64,000 nt of DNA, taken from positions 1 to 64,000 of the forward strand of contig CAZDOO010000018.1 in the NCBI GenBank assembly GCA_964507045.1, given 5' to 3'. Source of the stretch: UBA8199 sp964507045. Lineage in GTDB: Bacteria; Verrucomicrobiota; Verrucomicrobiia; Limisphaerales; UBA8199. The notes below the pieces were generated by a model. The model had not been told where the DNA came from. It did not search any database and saw only the letters and a program-made list of their open reading frames with translations. The position numbers were made by a program, and so were the translations under genes. Shown piece by piece: positions 25,299 through 33,905 of the stretch. How positions within the stretch are numbered: position 1 is the first letter of the stretch; every line of letters begins with the position of its first letter.

Positions 25299-26612
25299 TC
25301 AGCGCTTCCGCGCCAAATCCACGCAGATGATCTCCCGGTCATTGCGCGCATAGAGATGCCGGTTGGCGAACGCCGGGTGCGACCAGACTACGGCCCGGCC
25401 GCAGTCTTTGTTCACCGGTTCGAGCAGGTGGGTGCGGCTGATTTCCTCGTAGCTGCGCGGGCTGAGCTTGGCGATGATCAAGTCGCCCGCTTCGTTGAAC
25501 AGGAAGAAGCGAGTGCCGTTCTTCACGATGAAGGCGTTGGCCCAGCGGACGGGTCCGCCGGAGGTCGTAGCCGCAAACGTCTCCCACACCCGCTCGCCTG
25601 TTTCCAGTTTCAGGCACCGCAACTGCCCATAGCTGCACACGCCGTAAATGTAACCGTCTTCGAGGAACGGCGTGCACATGACGGCGTTGAGGTGTGTCGT
25701 GTCTTTCTCGCTCACCTTGAGCGTGCGCCAGGCGATCGCCGCGCCGGGCTTGGCCGGATCAAGCCGCAACATCAGCGAGCCGCTGTAGAAGGCGGTGAAG
25801 AAAAGCCGGTCGCCCAGCTTGCGCGGCGTGGCCAGCGTCATGCCGGAACGCGACTTGAAGGGCACCGACCAATAGGCTTCGCCGGTTACCGGGTCGAGCG
25901 AGTTGGCCGCTTCCGGATGCCAGAGAATAAGCTGCCGTTGGCCGCCCGCCTCGCAGATGACCGGCGAACTGTAGCCCGGTTCCCCAGCGCTTAACGCGCG
26001 CCAGATCTCCCGGCCCGTGTCCTTGTCAAATGCGACCACCGTGCTGCCTGCGCCGCCCGCCAGGCAAATCAGCCGCTGCCCGTCCACCAGCGGATGCCCC
26101 GCAAAACCCCATACCGGCGCCTTGACGCCATACTCCTTCTTGAATTCGCGCGACCAAAGGAGTTTGCCGCCCACCGCCTCCAGGCAGACGAGATTGCCCT
26201 CCGCGCCGAGCGCATAAACCTTGCCTTGGCTGACCGTCGGCGTCACCCGCGGCCCCACGGGATAGCTAATGGTGTAAGGACATTCGTATTCGTATTTCCA
26301 CAGCACTTCGCCGTCCGCCTCCCTCAGGCAAATCACCCGCTCGAAACGAGCGCCGGCGTCCGGCGCAAGCTGGCGGTCGGCGACATAGACCCGTCCCTCG
26401 GCAACGCTCGGGCCGCCATAGCCTCCACCGATCCCCGTGCGCCAGCGGACCGGCGGGCCGTTTGTAGGGAACCTCTCGATGACGCCAGACTCGCGCCAGA
26501 TGGAATCGCGCCTGGGGCCGAGCCATTGCGGCCAATCATCGGCGAACAGGGCGTTGCCGCCCAGAACCCAGGCGCAGCACACGCCCCAACCAATGCTCCG
26601 AATCACGTGCAT
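25299..26612 (-). CDS. PQQ-like beta-propeller repeat protein
   Basis: This 437-residue exported protein has a signal peptide (IGWGVCCAWVLGGNALFADD) and then the hallmark opening DWPQWLGPRRDSIWRESG. Propeller blades follow with G.VY.L....G...W repeats, for example GKVYALGAEGNLVCLEAVGG with KLLWSREF, and VAFDKDTGREIWRAL. This fold is common in secreted proteins of Planctomycetes and Verrucomicrobia; most members have no proven cofactor and PQQ binding should not be assumed. It is followed by the 109-residue hypothetical gene. Confidence 0.9.
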   Translation of the reverse strand: MHVIRSIGWGVCCAWVLGGNALFADDWPQWLGPRRDSIWRESGVIERFPTNGPPVRWRTGIGGGYGGPSVAEGRVYVADRQLAPDAGARFERVICLREADGEVLWKYEYECPYTISYPVGPRVTPTVSQGKVYALGAEGNLVCLEAVGGKLLWSREFKKEYGVKAPVWGFAGHPLVDGQRLICLAGGAGSTVVAFDKDTGREIWRALSAGEPGYSSPVICEAGGQRQLILWHPEAANSLDPVTGEAYWSVPFKSRSGMTLATPRKLGDRLFFTAFYSGSLMLRLDPAKPGAAIAWRTLKVSEKDTTHLNAVMCTPFLEDGYIYGVCSYGQLRCLKLETGERVWETFAATTSGGPVRWANAFIVKNGTRFFLFNEAGDLIIAKLSPRSYEEISRTHLLEPVNKDCGRAVVWSHPAFANRHLYARNDREIICVDLARKR

Positions 26613-26735
26613 GGCCGCAGACTACCGGCCCCGACGGCCTCCGGCGATGCTATATTGGCGATTGAAATAGCACCCGCCTCGGCATGGTGCCGGGCCAAAG
26701 TCATTCGGCTATACGTTTGCTGTGGTTCGGGACTC

Positions 26736-26742
26736 AAGGAGG
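26736..26742 (+). promoter_or_regulatory. Ribosome-binding site that selects a TTG start
   Basis: AAGGAGG at 26736-26742 lies 9 nt before the TTG at 26752 and 18 nt before the first ATG at 26761. The spacing supports initiation of the glycosylase at the TTG. A TTG at 26743 is followed at once by an in-frame TAG. Confidence 0.65.
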
Positions 26743-26751
26743 TTGCTATAG

Positions 26752-27390
26752 TTGCGGCGCATGATGAGAAGTTTGAGGCCGCTCCCGAGGCGCTTCTACG
26801 AGCCGTCGGCCAAAGTGGTGGCGCCGGCCTTGCTCGGCCATTGGCTGGTGCGCCGCACCGCGAGCGGGCTCTGCGGCGGCGCCATTGTCGAGACGGAGGC
26901 GTATTTGGCGGACGACCCCGCCTGCCACGGCGCGCCGGGCCCGACAGCGCGGAACCGGGTGATGTTTGGCCCGCCGGGACACGGTTACGTGTACCTGATC
27001 TACGGCAATCACTATTGCGTGAACGCCGTCTGCCAGCCAGCCGGCGTGGCCGAGGCGGTGCTGATTCGGGCGGTGGAAGTCGGTCTGGGAGAGGAGTTAA
27101 TGCGCCAGCGGAGGCCAGTCGCGGCCACACGGGACTTGACCAGTGGGCCGGGGAAGCTGTGCTGTGCCCTGGATATTGACCGCGAACAGGATGGCGTTGA
27201 CTTGTGCGATGTGAATTCGCCCCTGTTCGTGGCCCGCAATCCCGCGGTGACACAATTCCGCAGCAAGCGCGGCCCGGCGATCACTACGCTGCGAGTCGGC
27301 TTGACGAAAGCAGCCGACCTGCCGCTGCGGTTTTACCTGGACGGCAGCGCCTTTGTGTCGCGGCGGAAGTTCGCACGTGGCAGCGATTAG
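26752..27390 (+). CDS. DNA-3-methyladenine glycosylase (AAG/MPG family)
   Basis: This 212-residue cytoplasmic enzyme excises alkylated purines such as 3-methyladenine and hypoxanthine, starting base-excision repair. The family motifs are all present: RRFYEPSAKVVAPALLGHWL at the N terminus, GGAIVETEAYL with the catalytic glutamate, the intercalating-loop region GPPGHGYVYLIYGNHYCVN, and TSGPGKLCCALDI. Length is typical for bacterial AAG. The start is a TTG at 26752, favoured by the strong AAGGAGG 9 nt upstream; the next ATG at 26761 would lose only three residues. RNase R follows in the same direction. Confidence 0.93.
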   Translation: MRRMMRSLRPLPRRFYEPSAKVVAPALLGHWLVRRTASGLCGGAIVETEAYLADDPACHGAPGPTARNRVMFGPPGHGYVYLIYGNHYCVNAVCQPAGVAEAVLIRAVEVGLGEELMRQRRPVAATRDLTSGPGKLCCALDIDREQDGVDLCDVNSPLFVARNPAVTQFRSKRGPAITTLRVGLTKAADLPLRFYLDGSAFVSRRKFARGSD

Positions 27391-27458
27391 GCTGGACGGT
27401 TGGAGCCGACGTGGTACATATTAGGAGTCAATACCTCACTTGGGGCTAATCACCTGAT

Positions 27459-29579
27459 ATGGAAGAGAAGATCTTAGGCCTGCTTCGGCGGCCGAATTAC
27501 ACACCGTCCAACGCCGCTGAACTGCGGGGCCGGCTCGGGCTGCGCTGCAGCCAGCAGCGAGAGCTGGAACACGTACTGGCGCGATTGGAACGGAGCGGAC
27601 AGATAGCACGCATCAAGCAGGGCAACCGTTACGGGCTGCCACTGACCGCCGACCTGGTGCCGGGGCGCATCCGCATGAATCGCCAGGGAGTAGGCTTCGT
27701 GCAGGCGGACGACCCGAAGGTCCCGACCATCTGCGTTCCTTTCGACGCCACCTCGACGGCGATGCATGGGGATCATGTGCTGGTGCGCCGGGACGTTCTG
27801 CCGCGGCTGCCACGCCGGCAGGCAGCGGAGGAAATCACTGGCCGGGTAGTGCGCATCCTGGAACGGGCGCGCACCCAACTGGTCGGCACCCTGAAGCGCG
27901 GCAAGCAGTTCCTCTATGTTATCCCGGACGACCCGCGCATTTCCCACGACATCTACGTCCCACCGCCGCGCGACGCCGGACGGCCCGCACGCCTGGGCGA
28001 TAAAGTGGTCGTCGAGCTGCGCGAGTGGAAATCACGCAACGCCAACCCCGAGGGCGAGATCATCGAAGTGCTCGGCCCGCCAGACGCCGAAGGGGTGGAC
28101 ATGCTTTCGGTCATCCGGCAATACCGGCTGCCGTTGCACTTCCCGAAGCGGGTGTTGCAGGAGGCACAGGCGTTTGGCCGCGAGGTAAAGGCGGCAGAAA
28201 GAGCCGGGCGCGTGGATTGCCGCGGCCACCAGGTTGTCACCATTGACCCGGAAGATGCCAAGGATTTTGACGACGCGATCTGCCTGCAGCGCTCGGGGGC
28301 GGGCCAATGGAAGCTATGGGTGCACATTGCCGACGTCTCGCATTACGTGCGGCCCGGCTGCGCGCTCGACGAGGAAGCAGCCCGGCGCGGCAACTCGACT
28401 TATCTCGTGGACCGGGTGGTGCCCATGCTGCCCGAGGCGCTGAGCAACGAGCTGTGCTCGCTCAAGCCGCAGGTTGAGCGGCTGACCAAGTGCGTCGAGT
28501 TCCTGCTGTCGGCCGACGGACAGGTGCTCAAGGCGCAGTTCTACTCCGCCGTGATTCGCTCCCAGCGCCGCTACAACTACCGGGAGGTGTTCGCCCTGCT
28601 CCAGCGCCGGCCACAAGAGGCGATCGAACAGATGCTCCACGACGCCAACGGGCTGACCCAAAAGATCCGTCGGGCACGATTCAAGGCGGGCTCGCTGGAC
28701 CTCGACTTTCCCGAGACCAAGATTCGCCTCGATGACCGGGGACGGGTTTTGCGGCTCGAGAAAGTGGAGAACGACCTTTCGCATCAGCTCATCGAAGAGT
28801 GCATGTTGCTGGCCAACGAAGCTGTCGCCGGCCGGCTCATGGCTTTGAATCGCCCGGCAGTTTACCGGATTCACGAGCCGCCGGAAGAGAAACGGCTCCA
28901 GGAATACCGCGAGGAGGTCCTCAGTCATCATATCCCATGCGGCAACCTGTCCAACCGCCACGAAGTGCAGAAGCTGCTGGAAAAGCTCAACGGGCTGCCC
29001 ATCGGCCAGGCGCTCAAGATCGGCTTCCTGAAGTCGCTGATGCGCGCGCGCTACGCCGTCGAGCCGCTCGGCCATTACGGCCTGGCCAAGAGGAAATACA
29101 CACACTTTACCTCGCCGATTCGGCGCTACGCGGACCTGGTCGTGCACCGGGCCCTGTTTCAGACTCCGGGCCAGCGCCTGGCAGCGGGATCCCTTAAGGA
29201 AGTGACCGACCACCTATCCGAGACTGAGCGCAACTCCGATGACGCCGAGCGCGACAGCCGAGACACAAAGATGTTTGCCTTTCTGACCGGCCAGCTCAAA
29301 TCGGCGCACCCGCCGCGGCATGCCGCGCTGGTCACCGATGTGCGAAACTTCGGGTTCTTCGTGGACGTGCCGGGACTGGGGATGAGCGGGCTCGTGCCGC
29401 TCTCAGGGTTGAGCGACGACTTCTATCAGTTCGACGCGACGCGGGGCCAGCTGCTCGGCCGGCGCACGCGGCGCGTCTTCAAGCTGGGCGACAAGGTGGA
29501 TGTGCAGATCGCGAAGGTGGACATTTTCAAACGCCAGGTGGACTTCAAACTTGCTGCTCCGGCGAAGGGGCAGCGATAG
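27459..29579 (+). CDS. rnr: Ribonuclease R
   Basis: This 706-residue cytoplasmic 3'-5' exoribonuclease degrades structured RNA. An N-terminal winged-helix region (KILGLLRRPNYTPSNAAELR) is followed by cold-shock domains (GRIRMNRQGVGFVQADD). The RNB catalytic domain contains TIDPEDAKDFDDAICLQRSG with the metal-binding aspartates, HIADVSHYVRPG, YRIHEPP and HFTSPIRRYADLVVHR. An S1 domain closes the protein (ALVTDVRNFGFFVDVPG). Length and order match RNase R rather than RNase II. The ATG at 27459 is the first start that gives the winged helix. Confidence 0.96.
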   Translation: MEEKILGLLRRPNYTPSNAAELRGRLGLRCSQQRELEHVLARLERSGQIARIKQGNRYGLPLTADLVPGRIRMNRQGVGFVQADDPKVPTICVPFDATSTAMHGDHVLVRRDVLPRLPRRQAAEEITGRVVRILERARTQLVGTLKRGKQFLYVIPDDPRISHDIYVPPPRDAGRPARLGDKVVVELREWKSRNANPEGEIIEVLGPPDAEGVDMLSVIRQYRLPLHFPKRVLQEAQAFGREVKAAERAGRVDCRGHQVVTIDPEDAKDFDDAICLQRSGAGQWKLWVHIADVSHYVRPGCALDEEAARRGNSTYLVDRVVPMLPEALSNELCSLKPQVERLTKCVEFLLSADGQVLKAQFYSAVIRSQRRYNYREVFALLQRRPQEAIEQMLHDANGLTQKIRRARFKAGSLDLDFPETKIRLDDRGRVLRLEKVENDLSHQLIEECMLLANEAVAGRLMALNRPAVYRIHEPPEEKRLQEYREEVLSHHIPCGNLSNRHEVQKLLEKLNGLPIGQALKIGFLKSLMRARYAVEPLGHYGLAKRKYTHFTSPIRRYADLVVHRALFQTPGQRLAAGSLKEVTDHLSETERNSDDAERDSRDTKMFAFLTGQLKSAHPPRHAALVTDVRNFGFFVDVPGLGMSGLVPLSGLSDDFYQFDATRGQLLGRRTRRVFKLGDKVDVQIAKVDIFKRQVDFKLAAPAKGQR

Positions 29580-29608
29580 CACTTCAAGCTGCCGGATCCG
29601 TTGGGGGA

Positions 29609-30106
29609 CTACAAGAGCGTCTTCACGGTTTCGACTTGCTTGATAAGCCAGTCACGTTTGACCTTGACTACGCGCAGGCGCAACTCTTGCAGATAGCGCT
29701 CCCGCTCCCCCGATACCCGCGCTTCGCCCGTGACATAAACCTCTGCGAAGGCCTTGTCGGGTGAGAGCGTGACCTTGATGTCAGGAAACCGGACGGTGAG
29801 GCTCTTAGCCACGCGCCGGGCTGCCAGCACGCCCTGCATCAGCTCGTCCCGCCCGTTGAAGGTGTGCTGGGTGCCGGGCACCTCTACCGTAACCTCGACA
29901 TCCGGGGTGAAGTACTCGGCCACCGAACTGGCATTCCACGCCTGGGATACGAGCCCTTGATCCGAGGAGTAAGATACCGCCTTGGCCATCTCCCCCAACC
30001 GCTTCCTGATAACCTTCTCCGGGTTGGGATGCAAGACGCTCCAGGCCCAAAAGCCCACGGCGGCCAAGGCGGCCACCAGGAGGATTCGAATCGCCCATTC
30101 CTTCAT
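29609..30106 (-). CDS. Membrane-anchored NTF2-like protein
   Basis: This 165-residue protein has an N-terminal membrane segment (AIRILLVAALAAVGFWAWSV) and a domain with the helix-sheet order of the NTF2/SnoaL-like fold. The signs are helices in the residue 40-60 region, YFTPDVEVTVEVPG, a FNGRDELMQGVL helix and paired C-terminal strands. Its function is unknown. Its ATG at 30106 overlaps the signal peptidase stop in an ATGA tetranucleotide, so the two are translationally coupled; it may therefore work at the membrane with the peptidase. The longer open frame upstream overlaps lepB and is rejected. Confidence 0.78.
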   Translation of the reverse strand: MKEWAIRILLVAALAAVGFWAWSVLHPNPEKVIRKRLGEMAKAVSYSSDQGLVSQAWNASSVAEYFTPDVEVTVEVPGTQHTFNGRDELMQGVLAARRVAKSLTVRFPDIKVTLSPDKAFAEVYVTGEARVSGERERYLQELRLRVVKVKRDWLIKQVETVKTLL

Positions 30107-30627
30107 AAAAGCACCTTGCCGAGGATAAGGGCGCGGGGCGCCCGGCCTTGCGCATGCCACTCCATCGGATTGTCTCGATTGTCCCCGACAACGTAGTATT
30201 GGTCTGCCCCGATTTGAACCGGCTCGCGCTCCCAGTTGCAGGGGAACTTGACATAGGGCTCGTCCAGAGGCTTGCCGTTGATCAAAACTCGGCCCTCGTG
30301 AAACGCCAAGGTCTCACCCGGCAAGCCGACGATCCGTTTCATGTACATGCGGTGCTTGCCGGCCAGCAGACGGACGGCTACCACGTCCCCGCGCTGCGGC
30401 TCGTGGAACAGGAAGGCCAGCCGATTGACGAGGTTGACACCATTCTCCTTGTAGGTCGGAAGCATGCTCCCGCCATCCACGCGGACACCCAGCAACACGT
30501 AGCGAAAGACAATCAGCGAGACCGCCACGAGCACGACGATGCGCACCAGCGTGCGCTTTGGGTCCCGCCCAATGAGCACTCGCTGCCCCCAGCCCGGCTC
30601 CCGTCCTGCCTCAATGCTTGTTGCCAT
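30103..30627 (-). CDS. lepB: Signal peptidase I
   Basis: This 174-residue inner-membrane serine/lysine protease cleaves signal peptides. It has one membrane segment (LVRIVVLVAVSLIVFRYVLL), box B with the nucleophile (VDGGSMLPTY), box D with the general-base lysine (MYMKRIVGLPGE) and box E, YVVGDNRDNPMEWH. Box E departs from the usual GDNRxNSxDSR: Pro replaces the Ser and EWH replaces DSR. I recall the same pattern from other verrucomicrobial enzymes, so it may be a lineage form. The ATG at 30627 gives one N-terminal anchor. It overlaps the NTF2-like gene by 4 nt. Confidence 0.92.
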   Translation of the reverse strand: MATSIEAGREPGWGQRVLIGRDPKRTLVRIVVLVAVSLIVFRYVLLGVRVDGGSMLPTYKENGVNLVNRLAFLFHEPQRGDVVAVRLLAGKHRMYMKRIVGLPGETLAFHEGRVLINGKPLDEPYVKFPCNWEREPVQIGADQYYVVGDNRDNPMEWHAQGRAPRALILGKVLL

Positions 30628-30888
30628 ACCAAGTATCCGTCCGCCCGAAAATGTGCTTGTCCCTGCACATTGGCAAGCACAGGAAAGGCCCCAGCAGTCC
30701 CCTTCCCATCCGGCGTTTTCGCTTGAGGAACACCCCACCCCTGCGTAAGAAGTAACGATGCCGATTCATCTGCCTGCGATTTCGCGCCGCCAGTTCCTCG
30801 TGCCCCCCGCGGCCGGGGGCGGGTCGCCAAGCTCAAGTGGCGCGCCGCATAACCCAGTGCCTGCCATCCGCTTCGAGCTCAAGACCAC

Positions 30889-31779
30889 ATGCGATTGATC
30901 GGCCATCTCGCGGAAGAACAGGCGGCCCGCACGCTGGCGGACTACCTCTACGTGCAGAGAATTGAGAGCCACCTCGAATTCGATAAGGCGGACGGCTGGG
31001 GCATCTGGGTCAACGACGAGGATCAACTCGAGGACGCCGCCAAGTTGCTGGCGGAGTTTCGGCTAAATCCGACCGCTCCGAAATACCGGGCGCAGGCTAG
31101 GAACGCCGCCGAGTTGCGCGCCGACGCCGAAAAGAGCGAAGCCAAATACCGCAAGAAGCTGCGCGACCAGCGGCATCTCTTTCGACCGCTGACCGCCTAC
31201 GGGTTCGGCCCGCTGACCTTTGTGCTCATTGCGATCAGCGTCACGGTTTGCATCGTGTCCCAGCTCGGAACTAATCTCCATTCGGTCCGGGGCCTGCTTA
31301 TCACGGATTTCACCACCGGCACCCCCTTGGAATCAAGCCTGTCCGAAATCCGCCACGGACAGTTCTGGCGACTGGTTACGCCCATCTTCATTCATTTCGG
31401 CCCGCTCCACATCATCTTCAACATGCTCTGGCTGCGCGACCTGGGGAGCATGGTCGAGGGGCGCCAATCCTCCCGGCTGCTGGGGGTCCTGGTGCTGGCC
31501 ATCGCAGCGGGCTCAAACCTGGCGCAGTTCTGGTTCGGCGGCCCGCTGTTCGGCGGAATGTCCGGCGTGGTCTATGGGCTGCTGGGCTACATCTGGATGC
31601 GAGGCAAATTCGATCCCGGGTCCGGCTTGTATCTGCATCCCACCACATTGACGATGATGATCATCTGGTTCTTTGCCTGCTTCACCCCCATCGTGCCCCA
31701 CGTGGCCAACGCCGCCCACACCGCCGGGTTGGTCATGGGCATCGTCTGGGGCTACCTGGCCAGCTTGCGCTACCGCTGA
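30889..31779 (+). CDS. Rhomboid-family intramembrane serine protease
   Basis: This 296-residue protein has a cytosolic N-terminal domain (MRLIGHLAEEQAARTLADYL; EFDKADGWGIWVNDEDQLED) like the NRho domain of GlpG, then six membrane segments. The core has RHGQFWRLVTPIFIHFGPLH plus IIFNMLW, the active-site serine in GGMSGVVYGLLG and the partner histidine in NAAHTAGLVMG. It should cleave membrane proteins within the bilayer. The 261-nt gap to the divergent lepB holds an 8-bp inverted repeat, TGTGCTTG (30652-30659) with CAAGCACA (30674-30681). Confidence 0.93.
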   Translation: MRLIGHLAEEQAARTLADYLYVQRIESHLEFDKADGWGIWVNDEDQLEDAAKLLAEFRLNPTAPKYRAQARNAAELRADAEKSEAKYRKKLRDQRHLFRPLTAYGFGPLTFVLIAISVTVCIVSQLGTNLHSVRGLLITDFTTGTPLESSLSEIRHGQFWRLVTPIFIHFGPLHIIFNMLWLRDLGSMVEGRQSSRLLGVLVLAIAAGSNLAQFWFGGPLFGGMSGVVYGLLGYIWMRGKFDPGSGLYLHPTTLTMMIIWFFACFTPIVPHVANAAHTAGLVMGIVWGYLASLRYR

Positions 31780-31788
31780 ATCGGCCGA

Positions 31789-32109
31789 TCACTTGAAGAA
31801 ATCGTCCTGCTCATCCACCTCGAGAAGCTCGCCAAAGTCCTTCCCGCTCTTTTCGAGAATGGCCTTGATCTGCGGCGAAACCCATTTCTTCGGCTTCTTC
31901 TTCTCCCTTGGCCGCAGCCGGTAATAGCCGCCTGAATCCGACTCCAGGATTCCCTGCTCCACCAAGCGCAGCAGGACGGGTAGCGCCCACTCCGGATTCT
32001 CCCGATACCGCCATTTGCCCCCTGCGCGCCGGGCAAGCTCCCGCGCGGAAACAAACTGACCACCGTAGCTCTTCAGATACATGCAGATCTCTCTCTCGTC
32101 CGGGTCCAT
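31789..32109 (-). CDS. Small winged-helix-like hypothetical protein
   Basis: This 106-residue protein begins MDPDEREICMYLKSYGGQFV and continues with SARELARRAGGKWRYRENPE and ALPVLLRLVEQGILESDSGG, a pattern of helices and a wing typical of winged-helix domains. The C-terminal part is lysine-rich and ends in acidic residues (LLEVDEQDDFFK). It could bind DNA or act as an adaptor; no family name can be given. The ATG at 32109 is preferred over 32145 because similarity to a folded domain begins there. It is convergent with the rhomboid gene, 9 nt apart. Confidence 0.72.
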   Translation of the reverse strand: MDPDEREICMYLKSYGGQFVSARELARRAGGKWRYRENPEWALPVLLRLVEQGILESDSGGYYRLRPREKKKPKKWVSPQIKAILEKSGKDFGELLEVDEQDDFFK

Positions 32110-32250
32110 CGTGCCAGTTTTGTGGCCTTGGTCCGCCAAGTCCATGCAATTCTGTCCGCCTGGAGAACGGATTCAGCTCGACGCCAGGACTTGGGCGTGG
32201 CACTCTTGCGGCGTTTGGACAATGAAGCCAATGCCATCGAAAGCTGAATC

Positions 32251-33585
32251 ATGACACATATCTCACGTCGCAAGTTCCTCGGAAAATCCGCTCTGACTGC
32301 CGGCCTGGCACCAGTTGCCATCAGCGGCCTCACCTTCCCCTTTGTTCGCTCCGTCCGTGCTGCCGAACCAGGCCCCAGCGACAAGGTCCGGATCGGCATT
32401 ATCGGCTGCGGCGGCATGGGCCAGGGCGACCTGTCCTGCTTTTTCCTGAATCCCGAGGTGGACTGCGTTGTGGTCTGCGATGTAGATGACGCCAAGATCG
32501 CCAAGGGCGTCGAGATTTGCGAGAAGAAGCGCGGGAAGAAGCCCGACACGGTAAAGGACTTCCGCCGCGTCCTCGACCGCAAAGATGTGGACGCGGTGCT
32601 CATTGCCACGCCGGACCACTGGCACGCCCTGCCAACCATTCTGGCCTGCCAGGCCGGGAAAGATGTTTACGTCGAGAAGCCGCTCGCCACAACCATTGAC
32701 GAGGGCCGCGCCATGCTCGAGGCGGCCAGGCGCCATCAGCGCGTCGTGCAGATGGGTTCCCAGTGGCGCAGTTGTAATCACATTATCGAGGCGGGTGAGT
32801 TCATTCGCTCCGGCAAGCTCGGCAAAGTCAGCATCGTGCGCGGCTGGGCCTACCTGGACTGGCTGCCCAGCATCGGCAAGCCGGCGGATTGCGACCCGCC
32901 CCCCGGCGTGGATTACGACATGTGGCTGGGCCCCGCGCCCAAACGGCCCTTCAACCCCAACCGCTTCCACTTCAACTTCCGCTGGTTCTGGGATTACGCG
33001 GGCGGCCTGATGACTGACTGGGGCGTTCATCTTATTAACATGATGCTCATGGGCATGAACCAGGATGCGCCCAAGAGCGCTTACTCCTGCGGCGGCAAGT
33101 TCGTCCTGGACGACAACTCCGAAACGCCTGACTCCCAAGTGACCGTTTATGAGTTCCCCAACTACACCCTGATCTGGGAGCACAAAGCCGGCTTGAACAA
33201 CGGCCTGTATAACCGCTCGTGGGGCGTCGAATGGAGCGGCACCGAAGGCAACATCATCCTTAACGACGAAGGCTGGGAGATTCGCACGGAGAAGAAGCAG
33301 GCGAACCTCGACAACCAACGTAAGCCCGGCAGCCCCGATCCGCGCCCGGCTCACGTGCGCAACTTCCTGGCTTGCATGAAATCCCGCCAGCAGCCCGTGC
33401 TCAACCTCGACATCGGCCATCACGTATCTACTGTGGCGCACCTCGGCAACATCGCCTACCGCACCAGCCGCAAGATCGTCTGGGATGCTGCGCAGGAACA
33501 GGTGGTCGGAGATCCGGAAGCAGACAAGCTGGTCGGCGCGAACTACCGCCAGCCGTGGAAACTGCCTTACGCTAAGCGGGCGTAG
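32251..33585 (+). CDS. Tat-exported Gfo/Idh/MocA family oxidoreductase
   Basis: This 444-residue NAD(P)-dependent sugar oxidoreductase has a twin-arginine signal (SRRKFLGKSALTAGLAPVAI). The Rossmann fold has VRIGIIGCGGMGQGDL and CDVDDAKIA, and VYVEKPLATT carries the EKP lysine. The C-terminal domain has DYAGGLMTDWGVHLINMM, in which the Asp-His pair is the usual substrate-side motif. Three enzymes of this type occur in the window, consistent with processing of unusual or oxidised sugars from polysaccharides in the periplasm. The substrate is unknown. Confidence 0.92.
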   Translation: MTHISRRKFLGKSALTAGLAPVAISGLTFPFVRSVRAAEPGPSDKVRIGIIGCGGMGQGDLSCFFLNPEVDCVVVCDVDDAKIAKGVEICEKKRGKKPDTVKDFRRVLDRKDVDAVLIATPDHWHALPTILACQAGKDVYVEKPLATTIDEGRAMLEAARRHQRVVQMGSQWRSCNHIIEAGEFIRSGKLGKVSIVRGWAYLDWLPSIGKPADCDPPPGVDYDMWLGPAPKRPFNPNRFHFNFRWFWDYAGGLMTDWGVHLINMMLMGMNQDAPKSAYSCGGKFVLDDNSETPDSQVTVYEFPNYTLIWEHKAGLNNGLYNRSWGVEWSGTEGNIILNDEGWEIRTEKKQANLDNQRKPGSPDPRPAHVRNFLACMKSRQQPVLNLDIGHHVSTVAHLGNIAYRTSRKIVWDAAQEQVVGDPEADKLVGANYRQPWKLPYAKRA

Positions 33586-33680
33586 CGCACATCCGCATTG
33601 CGCCACCGGAACGCCGGATTAATTCGGCAGCCTGATCCCTCGCTTCGCCGCTGCTGGATAAATTCGGCGTGCCGACCTGG

Positions 33681-33890
33681 CTATTTGCCGACGACTGGTT
33701 GCGCCCCAAGCACCGCACTGCTGTTCGTCATGGTAAACGTGACGTTGCGCAGACTGTTCACGCTCGTGATGCGTTGCGCTCGCATCTTCAGCCTGGGTGC
33801 GGGAGTGGAAGCTGGCGCCAGACACATCAGCACCACCAACCCCATCGCCGCGAGAACTCCAATAATTGCGATCCTGTTTCTCCTGTTCAT
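33681..33890 (-). CDS. Small membrane-anchored hypothetical protein (69 aa)
   Basis: This short frame starts 15 nt beyond the stop of the prepilin-like gene in the same direction. It encodes one membrane segment (IAIIGVLAAMGLVVLMCLAP) followed by about 40 residues (RITSVNSLRNVTFTMTNSSA). The position suggests an operon partner, and the abrupt end could mean truncation. I do not recognise a family. Confidence 0.5.
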   Translation of the reverse strand: MNRRNRIAIIGVLAAMGLVVLMCLAPASTPAPRLKMRAQRITSVNSLRNVTFTMTNSSAVLGAQPVVGK

Positions 33891-33905
33891 AGCGGATCTT
33901 CGGTT

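Noticed and set aside
32263..33606. 447-codon antisense frame over the Gfo/Idh/MocA gene
   Set aside because: The sense frame has a Tat signal and all family motifs; the antisense product has none.
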